This document shows positions 1 to 10,380 of a stretch of 64,000 bases of DNA, one piece after another. Origin of the DNA: Salticus scenicus (lineage: Eukaryota; Arthropoda; Arachnida; Araneae; Salticidae); contig OZ005662.1 of NCBI GenBank assembly GCA_963930645.1, positions 3,725,436 through 3,789,435 on the forward strand, given 5' to 3'. Position numbers and translations under genes: made by a program. Numbering within the stretch: position 1 is the first letter of the stretch; every line of letters starts with the position of its first letter. The notes beneath the pieces are model-generated. The model was not told the origin of the DNA. It did not search any database and worked only from the letters and a program-made list of their open reading frames with translations.

Positions 1-278
1 TATTGAAGGATTCTGTTTCTTTAGAGATTCTAAAATCTCATAAAGTAAGTTTTAAATTAATATCGACATTTATGTTGTGGATGCAGAAAGATTGTGAATT
101 GGAAGGCCTTCGTAAATCTGAAAAGATGGCACCTACGAATTGTCAAAAATTAGCGTTTTTAGTTCGATTTTTCGAAAATATTAGAAAAACGGGAGAAATA
201 CACATTAAAACGTAAAAACGGGAGATAGGGTTAAAAAACGGGAGTCTCCCGTGAAAAACGGGAGAGTTGGCAGCACTG
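1..278. mobile_element. right end of a hAT-like element, cut by the window edge
   Basis: The segment ends with GTTGGCAGCACTG at 266-278. Read inwards this is CAGTGCTGCCAAC, the CAxxG type of terminus seen on hAT elements. Just inside it, the motif AAAACGGGAG recurs four times in direct orientation (about 185-265), with one inverted copy (TCTCCCGT). A short open frame (3-212, + strand) has no recognisable domain and may be a degraded internal piece. The left end and target duplication lie outside the window, so the family call rests on one terminus only. Confidence 0.4.
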
Positions 279-711
279 TATATGCTTAATTCAAGGTAGG
301 CTACTGAAAATTTCCACGCTTTTGAAAACAACAGTTCTGTTGAATTGATATATTGTTTGGCTGTTTATTTTTTTGCCAGTGTTAGCAAGATTGATAAGTA
401 TACCAGCAATAGTAGGCTGGTACACAACAGGTACTATGTGAGGCTGTAGTTAAATGAGTATTGAGAGCCCCCCCCCCCTCAAAATTTATCTAATTTTTTT
501 TTAGTTGTGCACCATTAACAGTATGCATTAAAGTTTGAACCTCTCTCCAAAAATGTTTTCTGACAACAGCCCCGGTACTATGGTCTGCTACTTGACGTAG
601 CAGAGTGAGCTTTATCATAGCATAGCGAGTACTTGATTTTTCTCAAATACTGTATTTTTGATTTGTGTCACTTTTTTTTTTTTCTCTTTTTGCTAAAGTG
701 TGATGTGTGTG
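279..711. other. AT-rich spacer, nothing recognised
   Basis: Low-complexity sequence with a poly-C run near 471-478 and T-runs near 670-690. No coding frame, RNA or repeat family could be supported. Confidence 0.6.
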
Positions 712-2814
712 ACGAAGGTATGTTTTATTTTTTTTTCTTCTATTTGTAATGTTTAAAGTGAAATAAAAAAACGAAAAAGATATTTTTTGATTGTGTAATT
801 GCATGAAATGCTATTGTATTGTCTTATATACATATTGGGTTTTGACTAACTTTTAATAATGTTATATTCCGCTTTAAATTCATCGCTCATTATTCAATTT
901 TTAAGCATTAATACTTTGGTAATATTAGTTTGTCCTATTTGTCTGAGGTTTAGGTTTATGGTAAATACTTTTTATCTGATTAAAATAAGTTTCTTAATAA
1001 CATTGCTATTTTCATGTACTTTAATATTTTAGAATTTAGATCATAATGTTACTATTACAACTAATATTGTAAATAAATTTAGTTTCTGAAAATAATAAGT
1101 ATAATAATAAAGTATTCATATTTTCACCAAAACAATAATAATAATTTAAAAAAAGACTTGTTTTCTTATGTGAAAGCTGGAATTTATCATAGGATAAAGT
1201 CGATTAATTTTAAGAAAAAGTCATTACTGTTAAAACGTTTAAAATACTTTAAGCATTTTACTTCTGCCTGTTGTAAACGTAAATAAAGAAGTGCTTGTTA
1301 AATGAAAAGTAATTTTTCTGATTTGAAAATTTTCAAACCTTCATTTATCTTAAAAGGCAGATAACTAGTATATGTATATTGCAAAAAATAATCTTCACCT
1401 CTTCAGGGTTTAAAGAGATACTAATATTATTTTAAATGCAATTTTCTTTTTCATAATGTTATTTACAAATATTGCTAAAAACTAATGTTTTATATTTTTA
1501 GCTATTAAAATGACAGCTTTATGTAAAAATTTTAAACATCTTCATGGCAATCAAACAAAATAATTACAGCAAAAAAATGTAACTGTGTAAAGTTTGTCAT
1601 TTGTTATATTTTTACAAGGCTGATTAAGAATTTGTAAATGGTCTCTTAATTCTCATATTTATTTATTTGGTGGGGGGAGTATAGTTGTGAAAATATATTC
1701 TAGCACCAAAAATGTAAAAACTATATAACAAATTAATGTTACTTTTTAGTTGTACAGTTTAGAAAAAAAAAATAAATAAATAAACTTTCAAGATGCATAA
1801 AATTAAGTTTTTTAATAATTTTTTTTTTCATGCAATTTAAAGATGCAATGTGACATTCTTAATTTTATTGTTAAAAAATGAAAATTCTCAAATAAGCAGT
1901 AATAACAATTTATTCACTGTATAACAAACACCTTTAACATTAAATATTAGCCAAAACTAATACTGGAAAATGAGGTGAAGATTATTTTTTGCAATATACA
2001 TATACTAGTTATCTGCCTTTTTAAATCAATGAAGGTTTGAAAATTTTCAAATCAGAAAAATTACTTTTCATTTAACAAGCACTTCTTTATTTATGTTTAC
2101 TACAAAATGCAGAAGTAAACAATAAAAGGTTTGAAAATTTTCAAATCAGAAAAATTACTTTTCATTTAACATTTAACAAGCACTTCTTTATTTATGTTTA
2201 CTACAAAATGCAGAAGTAAACAATAAAGGTTTGAAAATTTTCAAATCAGAAAAATTACTTTTCATTTAACAAACACCTTTCAATGTTTACAAAATGCAGA
2301 AGTAAAATGTTTAAAGTATTTTAAACATGTAAAGAAAAATGACTATACACACCTTTTACTTAAAATATTATCGACTTTTTTGTATAGTAAATTCCAGCTT
2401 TTCATTAAGAAAACTTTTTTTTTTTTTAATCTTGTTTTGGTGAAAATATGAATACTTAATGATGCTTTATTATTTTCAGAAACTAAATTTATTTACAGTA
2501 TCAGTTGTAACATTATGATCTAAAATATGAAAGTATATGAAATTAGCAATGTCATTAAGAAACGTATTTTAAACAGAAAATACATTCACTACCTAAATCT
2601 GACCCAAACTAGTATTATCCTTGTATTAATACTTAAAAATTGAATAATCAGCGATGTATCTTAAAGCGGAATATAACATTAATAAAAGTTAGTCGAAACT
2701 TAGTATAGATAAAACAATACATTAAAATTTAATGCTGCTATGCGATCAAAAAATATCTTTATCGTTTTTTATTCTACTTTAAACATTACAAATAAAAATA
2801 AAACATACCTTCGT
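712..2814. mobile_element. 2.1-kb inverted-repeat (foldback-like) element
   Basis: The left arm (about 712-1401) is repeated as the reverse complement on the right (about 1972-2814). The outer ends read ACGAAGGTATGTTTTA in both directions, and the innermost matched bases are the CTTCACCTC/GAGGTGAAG pair, leaving a ~570-bp AT-rich loop. No transposase frame is present and no clear target duplication was found, so the superfamily is unknown. The right arm is longer because one segment inside it has been amplified. Confidence 0.7.
2030..2310. repeat. ~97-bp tandem triplication inside the right arm of the foldback element
   Basis: A segment beginning GGTTTGAAAATTTTCAAATC starts near 2032, 2129 and 2227, each time followed by a stretch ending in TGCAGAAGTAAA. 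The left arm holds only one copy (about 1265-1350), so the amplification happened after the arms formed. Confidence 0.75.
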
Positions 2815-3100
2815 TTCTGCAGTATTTTGTTGCAAATGGACGAACTCTTCAATTTGAAGCTTTCAAAACACTAAATACCTAAAGAAAAAGAAAGATGGAC
2901 GCCGCCATTGCTACCGGAATGCTGATTCCACTCGGAAAAGGTCTGACGGAAAGTTTGGGAGGGATTCCACTGGTCTTTTCCGATAGCAAAAGCAATCCGA
3001 TATGTTCGTGCTAGCGAAAGAAGAGAGGCTGTCGGAATATGACGTCACATCGGAGAAACTCCGACATGGAAACGATTCCGCTAAGCTCGTGGTAGACCCC
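2815..3100. other. less AT-rich segment with a CRE-like palindrome
   Basis: This block is clearly richer in G+C than its flanks. It carries TGACGTCA at 3040-3047, the consensus cAMP-response/ATF site, and repeated TTCCGA/TCGGAA-type words that suggest a small inverted-repeat element. A 39-codon frame opens at ATG 2895 in a good initiation context, but it matches nothing known to me. It could be a promoter fragment or an unclassified MITE. Confidence 0.25.
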
Positions 3101-4047
3101 CAGGTGGCTCCAAGCTCTATTTGGGGCTACTGCGCCGCTATCGTTGCAACCGTCGCTATTGGTTAATATTTCAATTGACTCACGATACATGGCATAGTTG
3201 TAATTATCGTAATCTGCTAATTTTACGGTTTTATCAAAGTTTATTTTAGTATTGTTTTTACTATATGTTTTGGCTAACGCGGTATTATATTTTCCGGTTT
3301 TAATGTCGTTTTCATGTTCTTTTATTCTCGTTTTTATTTTTCTTTTAGTGACGCCGATATATGAGCCGTGTTTATTATTTTCATCTATGAAAGGAATTTT
3401 ATAAATGCCGGCGGTTTCAAGAGGGGGGGTGGGGTTTTTATCGCTTCGGATTAGTTGAAAAATATTTTTGTTGGGTTTGATGGGGATATTAATGCCATAT
3501 TTGTTAGCTGTATTTTTAATTTTGTTAGCGGCTCCGCGATCGTACGGGATGGATGGGGTAAATTTAATTGGTGTTTTTTTGGTGACTAGGTATTTGGTCG
3601 AGATTTTTGAATCTATTTTTAATTAATTTGTTAACTATTTTATCAGGATATCCGGCTTTCTTGTGAAATTTTTAATGAGGTTAAATTCTTCTTCGAGGTC
3701 GTCGGGTTCATTACATATTAAAATGGCACGGTTAATGTAAGATTGGATAGCATTTGTTTTATAGCGAAATGGTGTTTTACTTTTAAAGTGGATAATTTCG
3801 TTACTATTAGTAGGTTTTCTATACACAGTGGTTCTAAAATTATTTTTATTGTGGGTAATTTTAACATCCAGGAAGTTTAATTGTGAATTGTTCTCTTCTT
3901 CGTAGGTGAATTGTATATTTTGATCATGGCTATTGATATGGTTGAGAAGTTTATTAATGTCAGTGTTTTTCTCGACGATGGCGAATACGTCATCGACGTA
4001 ACGATACCAGTATTTAATTTGATTTTTTAAATTTTCTATGATTTGAT
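3101..4047 (-). pseudogene. partial inverted copy of Penelope-like RT/endonuclease
   Basis: This is the reverse complement of 4727-5675 in the neighbouring copy. It covers the second half of the reverse transcriptase and the whole GIY-YIG endonuclease and stops abruptly at both ends. The two copies look almost identical. The clear differences are single-base length changes in homopolymers: CAAGAAAGCC here against CAAAAAAAGCC in the right copy (near 3650), and seven T here against six A near 3574. These break the reading frame twice. Partial inverted 5' copies are a known structural habit of Penelope elements. Confidence 0.85.
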
Positions 4048-4121
4048 ACTAAATTACTTGTACTTTAACAGATAAAACCAAAAGAATCGCCATCCTTAAC
4101 CGTAAAGACTACGTATCCAAA

Positions 4122-5771
4122 ATGGAAGACACCATCAAAGAAATAGGAGCTGAGATCGTTAATAAAGACCCAAACAATAAATTAATTGAAAAAACACGCA
4201 AAATTATTAAAGAAGGTAAATGGCCTGAAGATATCCCCCCTAAAATAATAAACCACGCACCCAACACACCTAAAATTTTTGGAAGGTATAAAGATCACAA
4301 AACCCCCCTTAAATTCCGCCCCGTTGTCAATAAAAACGAAGCACCGACCTACTCCTTAGAAAAATACATGGCCAGTATTTACCGAAAAATCATTCCCCCC
4401 TCCACCCACTCGTTAGAATCAACAGAAGATTTTATTAAAAAACTTAGAGAAATCGAAAATAAAGAAAATTATCATTTAATTAGCTTTGACGTTATAAATC
4501 TCTATCCCTTTATTGATATAAATGAAGCTTGCGAAATAGTTAACAAAACCATTAATGAAACTTACACTGATCCTGAAATAGCCCGAACTTTAAACGCCAC
4601 TACCAATTTACTTCTTAAAGAAAATTATTTTACCTTTAACGAAAAAATTTACAAACAGACCAAAGGCGTGCCCATGGGGTCACCTATCTCAGGCTTTGTT
4701 GCTGAATTCAAACTAAGAAAACTAGAAAATCAAATCATAGAAAATTTAAAAAATCAAATTAAATACTGGTATCGTTACGTCGATGACGTATTCGCCATCG
4801 TCGAGAAAAACACTGACATTAATAAACTTCTCAACCATATCAATAGCCATGATCAAAATATACAATTCACCTACGAAGAAGAGAACAATTCACAATTAAA
4901 CTTCCTGGATGTTAAAATTACCCACAATAAAAATAATTTTAGAACCACTGTGTATAGAAAACCTACTAATAGTAACGAAATTATCCACTTTAAAAGTAAA
5001 ACACCATTTCGCTATAAAACAAATGCTATCCAATCTTACATTAACCGTGCCATTTTAATATGTAATGAACCCGACGACCTCGAAGAAGAATTTAACCTCA
5101 TTAAAAATTTCACAAAAAAAGCCGGATATCCTGATAAAATAGTTAACAAATTAATTAAAAATAGATTCAAAAATCTCGACCAAATACCTAGTCACCAAAA
5201 AACACCAATTAAATTTACCCCATCCATCCCGTACGATCGCGGAGCCGCTAACAAAATTAAAAATACAGCTAACAAATATGGCATTAATATCCCCATCAAA
5301 CCCAACAAAAATATTTTTCAACTAATCCGAAGCGATAAAAACCCCACCCCCCCTCTTGAAACCGCCGGCATTTATAAAATTCCTTTCATAGATGAAAATA
5401 ATAAACACGGCTCATATATCGGCGTCACTAAAAGAAAAATAAAAACGAGAATAAAAGAACATGAAAACGACATTAAAACCGGAAAATATAATACCGCGTT
5501 AGCCAAAACATATAGTAAAAACAATATTAAAATAAACTTTGATAAAACCGTAAAATTAGCAGATTACGATAATTACAACTATGCCATGTACCGTGAGTCA
5601 ATTGAAATATTAACCAATAGCGACGGTTGCAACGATAGCGGCGCAGTAGCCCCAAATAGAGCTTGGAGCCACCTGATGAGAAATCAGCAGAGGAGTGAAC
5701 AGTCTCAAGTTTTCCACCACAGAAGCAACGTTTCTGAGGAGGACCGGGTGCCCGGTACCGAAAGATCTTAA
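4122..5771 (+). CDS. Penelope-like reverse transcriptase with GIY-YIG endonuclease
   Basis: This intact 549-residue frame encodes an RNA-dependent DNA polymerase fused to a C-terminal endonuclease, the hallmark of Penelope-like elements. Visible RT motifs are SFDVINLY near residue 124, QTKGVPMGSP near 184 and the catalytic RYVDDVFA around 218-225 (YxDD box). The endonuclease begins near residue 413 with GIYKIPF, followed by SYIGVTKRKIKTRIKEH. Full-length elements encode a longer N-terminal part. Here the frame is open upstream to 4053 without a start, so the ATG at 4122 is only the first available one and the protein is N-terminally truncated. The last ~30 residues, after NRAWSHL, lie beyond the homology shared with the inverted copy and may be 3' flank read in frame. 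The copy looks recent but is probably not autonomous. Confidence 0.85.
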   Translation: MEDTIKEIGAEIVNKDPNNKLIEKTRKIIKEGKWPEDIPPKIINHAPNTPKIFGRYKDHKTPLKFRPVVNKNEAPTYSLEKYMASIYRKIIPPSTHSLESTEDFIKKLREIENKENYHLISFDVINLYPFIDINEACEIVNKTINETYTDPEIARTLNATTNLLLKENYFTFNEKIYKQTKGVPMGSPISGFVAEFKLRKLENQIIENLKNQIKYWYRYVDDVFAIVEKNTDINKLLNHINSHDQNIQFTYEEENNSQLNFLDVKITHNKNNFRTTVYRKPTNSNEIIHFKSKTPFRYKTNAIQSYINRAILICNEPDDLEEEFNLIKNFTKKAGYPDKIVNKLIKNRFKNLDQIPSHQKTPIKFTPSIPYDRGAANKIKNTANKYGINIPIKPNKNIFQLIRSDKNPTPPLETAGIYKIPFIDENNKHGSYIGVTKRKIKTRIKEHENDIKTGKYNTALAKTYSKNNIKINFDKTVKLADYDNYNYAMYRESIEILTNSDGCNDSGAVAPNRAWSHLMRNQQRSEQSQVFHHRSNVSEEDRVPGTERS

Positions 5772-5775
5772 ACGA

Positions 5776-6095
5776 CCACGAAGTAAAGCTAGGTCTTTAT
5801 ATATTTAATATGTTATATTATTTATTTGTTTAATCGGGTAGTTGTGATCATTCTCTTTCTAAGAGAACATATTTAAATATATTCTTTTAGAAAGTCTTAA
5901 ACATCTATCGAAATCGGTTTTGATAAAATATTACAAAATCTTTGTTTTTCAATCAATCTCACAAGTAGATTTTATTAGTTAATTAAATTATTTATTTATT
6001 AGTACAACAGGATTGTTGCTTTCAGTCAGATATTTCGCTTTATAATCATTTGCAGTGTTTATTGGTAACACATATACATCAGATTTGTGTGCTTG
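5776..6095. other. AT-rich spacer after the Penelope element
   Basis: No coding or RNA signal was found. The part next to the SINE (from about 6020) could be the 3' portion of that SINE, since it has no other explanation. Confidence 0.4.
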
Positions 6096-6099
6096 TCTC

Positions 6100-6264
6100 T
6101 AAGTCCGCTTATAAATGTTTGTCAGATAACGACAGATAGCACATGACAGAATTACAGGACGAAGAATTGGAAAAACACCCAGGGCCAGCGCGGGAATCGA
6201 ACCCGCTCGACTCCTACGCTCGATTAGCAGTGTGGTGACATAACCACTCGGCCACGGACGGCCC
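6100..6264 (-). mobile_element. tRNA-Ser-derived SINE, copy 1
   Basis: Read on the minus strand it begins with a tRNA-like head (6264 to about 6181). The head has a good A box (GTGGCCGAGTGG), an ACTGCTAAT anticodon region like tRNA-Ser(GCT) and a perfect B box (GGTTCGATTCC). The acceptor and anticodon stems do not pair, so it is not a functional tRNA. The head plus ~70 bp of body recur at 50355-50488, which shows that this is a dispersed family and not a lone pseudogene. Confidence 0.75.
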
Positions 6265-6295
6265 ATGCTGTGTTTCACATTCACTATGTCAGGAT

Positions 6296-6466
6296 TAGTG
6301 TTGCCAGATCTGGCGGATTTTTTATTCCGTAATTACCAATAATTTAAAAAAGTTATATTTGGTATATATGATAGACAATTATTCTTCTAAGTCGTTAGGC
6401 AAATTTTACACTAAAAAATTATTGGTGATTTATTGAATAAAAAATCTGCCAGATCTGGCAACACTG
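6296..6466. mobile_element. 171-bp hAT MITE with 8-bp target duplication
   Basis: The terminal inverted repeats are about 31 bp and begin TAGTGTTGCCAGATCTGGCG on the left and CAGTGTTGCCAGATCTGGCA on the right. They are flanked by exact 8-bp duplications GTCAGGAT at 6288-6295 and 6467-6474. CAGTG-type termini with an 8-bp duplication define hAT elements. There is no coding capacity. Confidence 0.92.
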
Positions 6467-6849
6467 GTCAGGATGTCCATTAACATCCAGTTTTATCATT
6501 TTATTTTATTTATTTATTTATTTATTTTTCGCTTATCTTATAATAATATGTCCAAATCTTAAAAACCTTTACATATTCGAAAATCGACTGTTAACTATTG
6601 GATTGACAAGTAGTAAAATAATTAAGTTAAACAAAAGTCTCCTACATCTGACCAGGAAAACATCCTAATAGTGTATTAATAGAAATCAATTAAATGATAT
6701 TCATTCGACAGGTCATAATCTAACGTGATTTTTGCGCGTAAATTGGCCCATTGCTTACGATCACGTGATAATGGTGGATGACGATAAGTGTTCTGGCCCG
6801 GAGAGCAACGTGTAATCTCTTCGCGGCGACCCCGGCTCGAGAGAAATCT

Positions 6850-7850
6850 TGTGATCAATTTCTAATGCACTTCTACCGAACCGATTTTATTCAAATTTTA
6901 GACAGGCACATTTATGGCATAAAAATATGTACCTTCAAGGGTCTATATGATAAGAAGCAGGTTCCAGGAAGAAAAATGTGTCTGGATGTGTCAAATCTTG
7001 CAATTAATTTTAATGCACTGCTGCTGGACCAGTTTTACTCAAAGTTTAGATATGAGCCGATGTTATTAGAACATGCAAACATTTTCAGAACCTGCTCAGG
7101 GACAGATATCAGGGTCGAAACTTTGTCTGATTGTGTCAAATATCGGGATTAATTTTTATGCATTTATACAAAACCAATTTTATTCAAAATTCAGACTTGA
7201 TCGTCACCTTTATAGGCTGATGACCAGGCCCTGACTAACGGCAGGGCATACGGGGCAAATGCCCTGGCCCCCCCCTTCTGGAAGGGGCCCCCCTACAGGC
7301 GTATGCAGAAATTCTGCAACCTAAAGAGCTCTTATGCCACTGCAAGGGGCCCCCCAGAATAGACTTGCCCCGGGGCTCCAGGTAGTCTAAGTCGGGCCCT
7401 GCTGATGACCGTAAAATATGAAAACATTTTTGTAGATCTATATATAGTCAAAAACCGGTTCTATGGGCAGAATTCTTTGCCTGCTTTTGTGAAATCCTGC
7501 GACTTATTTTTAATACACTTCTACCGATACGATATTACCATGTGTCGATGGAAGCAAAATATGCAAGCATTTGCAGGGATCTATCTTATCAGGAGTAGGT
7601 TTCAAGGGCTGTCTTATCAGATCTGTATGTTGGTATTAAATTGTATGAATCATCTTTGATGCAACTCTGACAAACCAATTTCTTTCAAATTTTAGACTTG
7701 AGTCCATAATCGATAAAACAGAAAGGAAATATTTTTTAGAGACTTATCTCATTAGGAAGAGGTTTAAGAGCAAAAATCAATCTGCCTGCGTCAAATCTTA
7801 CGATAAACTTTTCAATTCTCTGAATCAGAGTATTTAGTACATTTTTGAAT
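6850..7850. repeat. diverged ~150-bp tandem array, about 5-6 units
   Basis: Units begin near 6850, 7000, 7143, 7497, 7645 and 7795. Each opens with a variant of TCTTGCGATTAATTTTAATG, followed by CACTTCTACCGAACC and TTTATTCAAATTTTAGAC, and ends near GTGTCAAA. The units are strongly diverged. The third is lengthened by an inserted hAT MITE. Open frames across the array are by-products of the repeat and match no protein. Confidence 0.7.
7225..7401. mobile_element. 177-bp GC-rich hAT MITE with 8-bp target duplication
   Basis: The termini read CAGGCCCTGACT and, inverted, CAGGGCCCGACT. Exact 8-bp duplications CTGATGAC flank it (7217-7224 and 7402-7409). The interior is strikingly GC-rich for this window (GGCCCCCCCC and GGGGCCCCC runs) and can fold on itself. 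Removing it and one duplication restores the ~150-bp array unit. Confidence 0.93.
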
Positions 7851-8289
7851 GAAAGCGCATTTTTAAAATGTGTTAATCTATGCGGAATTACTGATTTTAT
7901 ACTTAGCTGGTGTGACACTCTGTTTTTCGACAATTACTGTGCAGAAATTATGGCATAAAAATCGAATTTTTATTTTTTCTTGCCCGTATAATAGTACAGG
8001 TTCGAACAGTACAGTCCACATTTTTCGGCACTATTTTATAGCTATTTTAGTCATAAAATAAACTTAAATTTTTAAGTGTATCTTTATTTATAAATACTGT
8101 AGTGAAATAATTCTTACAAAAGGTGGGTCCATATCACAGATTATCATACAGATAGGACAGTGAAGCTATAACGCGAACCGGAAATATAGTAGCACCACTA
8201 GTGTCAACAGAGGGGAACTACATGTGTTAAGTCTACATGAATAGCATCTTTGATCGAAAATTGTTTTTCTATTTCGCGAGTACTTAGTA

Positions 8290-9050
8290 GCAGGTTAGTA
8301 TGGGAAGTTTTCTTTTTCTTCACTTTCTATTGTTTTTGAATTCACAAAATTATCCTCAAAACATTCACAGCTATATTCTTCTAAGAAATAAAAATTATTT
8401 TTTATAATGTTTAAAAGTATGCTTTGTGAAACATATTCATATTCAAGTACAAATTAAAATTACAAACTGTAATTCTGAAATAGCAGTATGAAATCATTAA
8501 ATATTTAACGTTGCTTGGTTTAAATAATACAAAATGCCTTAAAATGGAAAAAAAAAAAAAATGTTTTTATTTTATGTATATTCTCAAAGTTTATTTTCTT
8601 AATATTTAGCACTTGCTTCTTAAAATAAATTGCTTTTGACAATCAAGTTTGTAAACTATAATAAAGTTGCCAACGAAAACGTATGTGCAGTTTTCTTTCC
8701 TTCACTTTTTCTACTACTTTTAAATTTACAAAATCATAACATTCACAGCTATTTTCTAAGAAATAAAACTAATTTTTATTATGTTTGAAAATAATTTTTT
8801 CCAAACACATTCGTGTTCAAGAGTACAAATTAATATAACAAACTGTAATGCTGAAATAGCAGTATGATGTGAAATCTTAAATATTTAACATTGCTTGGTG
8901 TAAATAATACAAAATGCTTTAAAATGAAAAAAATATTTCTGGTTTATTTATATTTTTGAAATTTATTTGCTTAATATTTAGTACTTGCTTCTTAAAATAA
9001 ATTGCTTTCGTCAATCAAATTCGTAAACAATAACAAAGTTCAAACGTAAA
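8290..9050. repeat. two ~375-bp direct repeats inside the hAT element
   Basis: The halves are about 8295-8670 and 8685-9045. Both run through GTTTTCTTT.CTTCACTTT, AACATTCACAGCTAT, GAAATAGCAGTATGA, ATATTTAACRTTGCTTGGT, TTAGYACTTGCTTCTTAAAA and ATTGCTTT. The two halves differ by scattered substitutions and small indels. Confidence 0.8.
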
Positions 9051-9059
9051 CATCAATAA

Positions 9060-9110
9060 ATGGTTAGTCGGTTGGATGTTGGGTTTAACGTTGCACTAAT
9101 ATTACGATAT
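9060..9110. repeat. fragment resembling the GGTTGGTT SINE body
   Basis: The words GGTTAGTCGGTTGG and GGGTTTAACGTTGCACTA resemble the GGTTGGTTG...TTTTAYGTCGCACTAG segment of the SINE-like family seen near 31.5 and 44.0 kb. It lies inside the right half of the hAT element. Confidence 0.45.
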
Positions 9111-9256
9111 GAACATAGATACAATAAAAATAAGACGAGCGATTGCGTAAGCTGGAGAGCTCGAGAAACTTACAGCCGTTGACAATAGGGTCGTTGCAGT
9201 CAAATTCCGGTTACCGAAGAATATACGGGAGTGTCCTATCTGTATAATAATCTGTG

Positions 9257-9710
9257 GTCCATATGAGCCCTGAAATATAGAAAGTATTGTTTATGTGTAA
9301 ATTTTGGAAATTCTCACAAAAGGTCAGTACGAACCCTGAAGCATAGAAAGTATTGTTCATACGTTAAATTTTGGAAATTGAGTTTCTGTTAGATTTACAT
9401 GTTTGTGATCCCCTGAATCCGAAAATCAATGTTTTGATAGTTGGTCTGTGTGTTTGCTAACAGCATAACTCATGAACAAACGTTAACAAGAAATTCAAAC
9501 TTGTATAAATCTGTGTACTAAATGTGTTTAATACGCGGATTTTATTTGAAACTTTTTACTAAAATCGGGCAAATGGTTCGTGTACAGGTATGTCCGAGAA
9601 GAGCCAATTACATTACGTCTATGGATGAAACTTCCAGTAGGTTAAGTTTAACACCTTTTGACGAAGACTACACTAACAAAATGAAATGAATCGATATTTT
9701 ATATGCATAA
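9257..9710. repeat. dispersed repeat, copy 1 (second copy at 19480-19830)
   Basis: It shares an ordered set of words with the copy at 19.5 kb: AGAAAGTATTG, TTTTGTTAT/GTTTACATGTT, CCTGAATACGAAAATCA, TTGTGTGTCTG, AGCATA.CTCA.GAACAAA, GCAAATGGTTCRTGTACAGG, and ACATTATGTCTATGG, then TAAGTTTAACA. It has no coding capacity and its class is unknown. An ~83-bp subrepeat (GCCCTGAAATATAGAAAGTA) occurs twice at its left end. Confidence 0.7.
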
Positions 9711-10265
9711 AAGCATGATTCGTTTAGAATACAGCACAAAAACCACTTGAAAGTTGTCTTCCCTAACAGCACAGTTAGGCTTAACTTATCCCCAGTACAT
9801 CTTAAGGACGTTTCTGGGATGCCTTTTCATCCAGAAGACATCTTGAAGATATCCTGGGGAGGCGATGTGCTGTCTGGGTTGTCGGTCAGATGGCTATAGG
9901 AGAGCTTAGCTGATAGACTACTATAGAACTTGGCCAAAAAACCCTTTTCGATTCCTAGTTTAATCACTTTCTGCCCATATTGAAATTTATTCGGCTTTGT
10001 TGAATTACTTCCATTTGAAATGTTATGGTAATCTTTAAAGTAAAAATTTCGTCTTTGAGTATTAACAATCGATAAAAGTATTATCAAAGCAGATATAAAA
10101 TACTTTAAAAGCAATTTTGTATCCTCAGAAATTTCCTCATTTTTTAATATAAACTGTTCTCATTTTTCTCATGGAAATGAGTAAAATTTGTAAATTTTGT
10201 CGTCATTTTGGATTTAAAAAAATTGGTCACCTTACTTGTACCAGACAAGTTGTAGTAGAAAGAAT
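9711..10265. other. AT-rich spacer
   Basis: It contains ACATCTTRARGA and TATCCTGGG-like words (9805-9860) that resemble repeat-derived sequence elsewhere in the window. No gene is supported. Confidence 0.4.
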
Positions 10266-10269
10266 AATT

Positions 10270-10380
10270 TTGATACATGTGCTTAGTCAGTCTAAGAACA
10301 TGATTCGACAAGAATTTATTTAACAAAATAGTATTAAGTGTACCTTTTTAACATAGGAATTATTGCTAGCGCTCGAATGG
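10270..10380. mobile_element. decayed half of a palindromic Tc1/mariner MITE
   Basis: The words TTCGACAAGAATTTATTTA, ATTAAGTGTAC and ATAGGAATTATTGCTAGCG follow the order of the right arm of the intact element at 56213-56426. The terminal 20 bp and the left arm are not recognisable. Confidence 0.6.

Larger units (their letters stand above)
3101..5775 (+). mobile_element. Penelope-like element, head-to-head arrangement
   Basis: A ~950-bp reverse-oriented partial copy abuts a longer forward copy at about 4048. The forward copy is 5'-truncated: its frame is open from 4053 and already inside the conserved N-terminal region (the residues around DKTKR that normally follow an upstream segment). Arm homology ends on the right at about 5675 with GCCACCTG. 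No target duplication could be defined because the right boundary is uncertain. Confidence 0.8.
8135..9256. mobile_element. 1.12-kb non-autonomous hAT element with 8-bp target duplication
   Basis: The 25-bp terminal repeats begin CACAGATTATCATACAGATA (left) and CACAGATTATTATACAGATA (right, inverted), with one mismatch seen. Exact duplications GTCCATAT lie at 8127-8134 and 9257-9264. No transposase frame is present. The interior is a direct repeat of two ~375-bp halves. Joining the flanks recreates a repeat unit that recurs at 9310-9360, which supports the insertion model. Confidence 0.9.

Noticed and set aside
3635..3826. 63-codon minus-strand frame
   Set aside because: It is not a separate gene; it is an undisrupted piece of the inverted Penelope copy between its two frameshifts.
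5671..5760. CTGATGAG at 5673-5680, like the first conserved box of a hammerhead ribozyme, which many Penelope elements carry
   Set aside because: No GAAA box with a pairable stem II follows at the right distance, and the required helices could not be drawn.
6181..6264. Functional tRNA-Ser(GCT)
   Set aside because: A and B boxes are good, but acceptor and anticodon stems do not pair and the sequence recurs with a shared tail, so it is a SINE head.
6778..7152. 124-codon open frame with a plausible length for a small gene
   Set aside because: It spans the diverged ~150-bp tandem array, its composition follows the repeat, and no homology was recognised.
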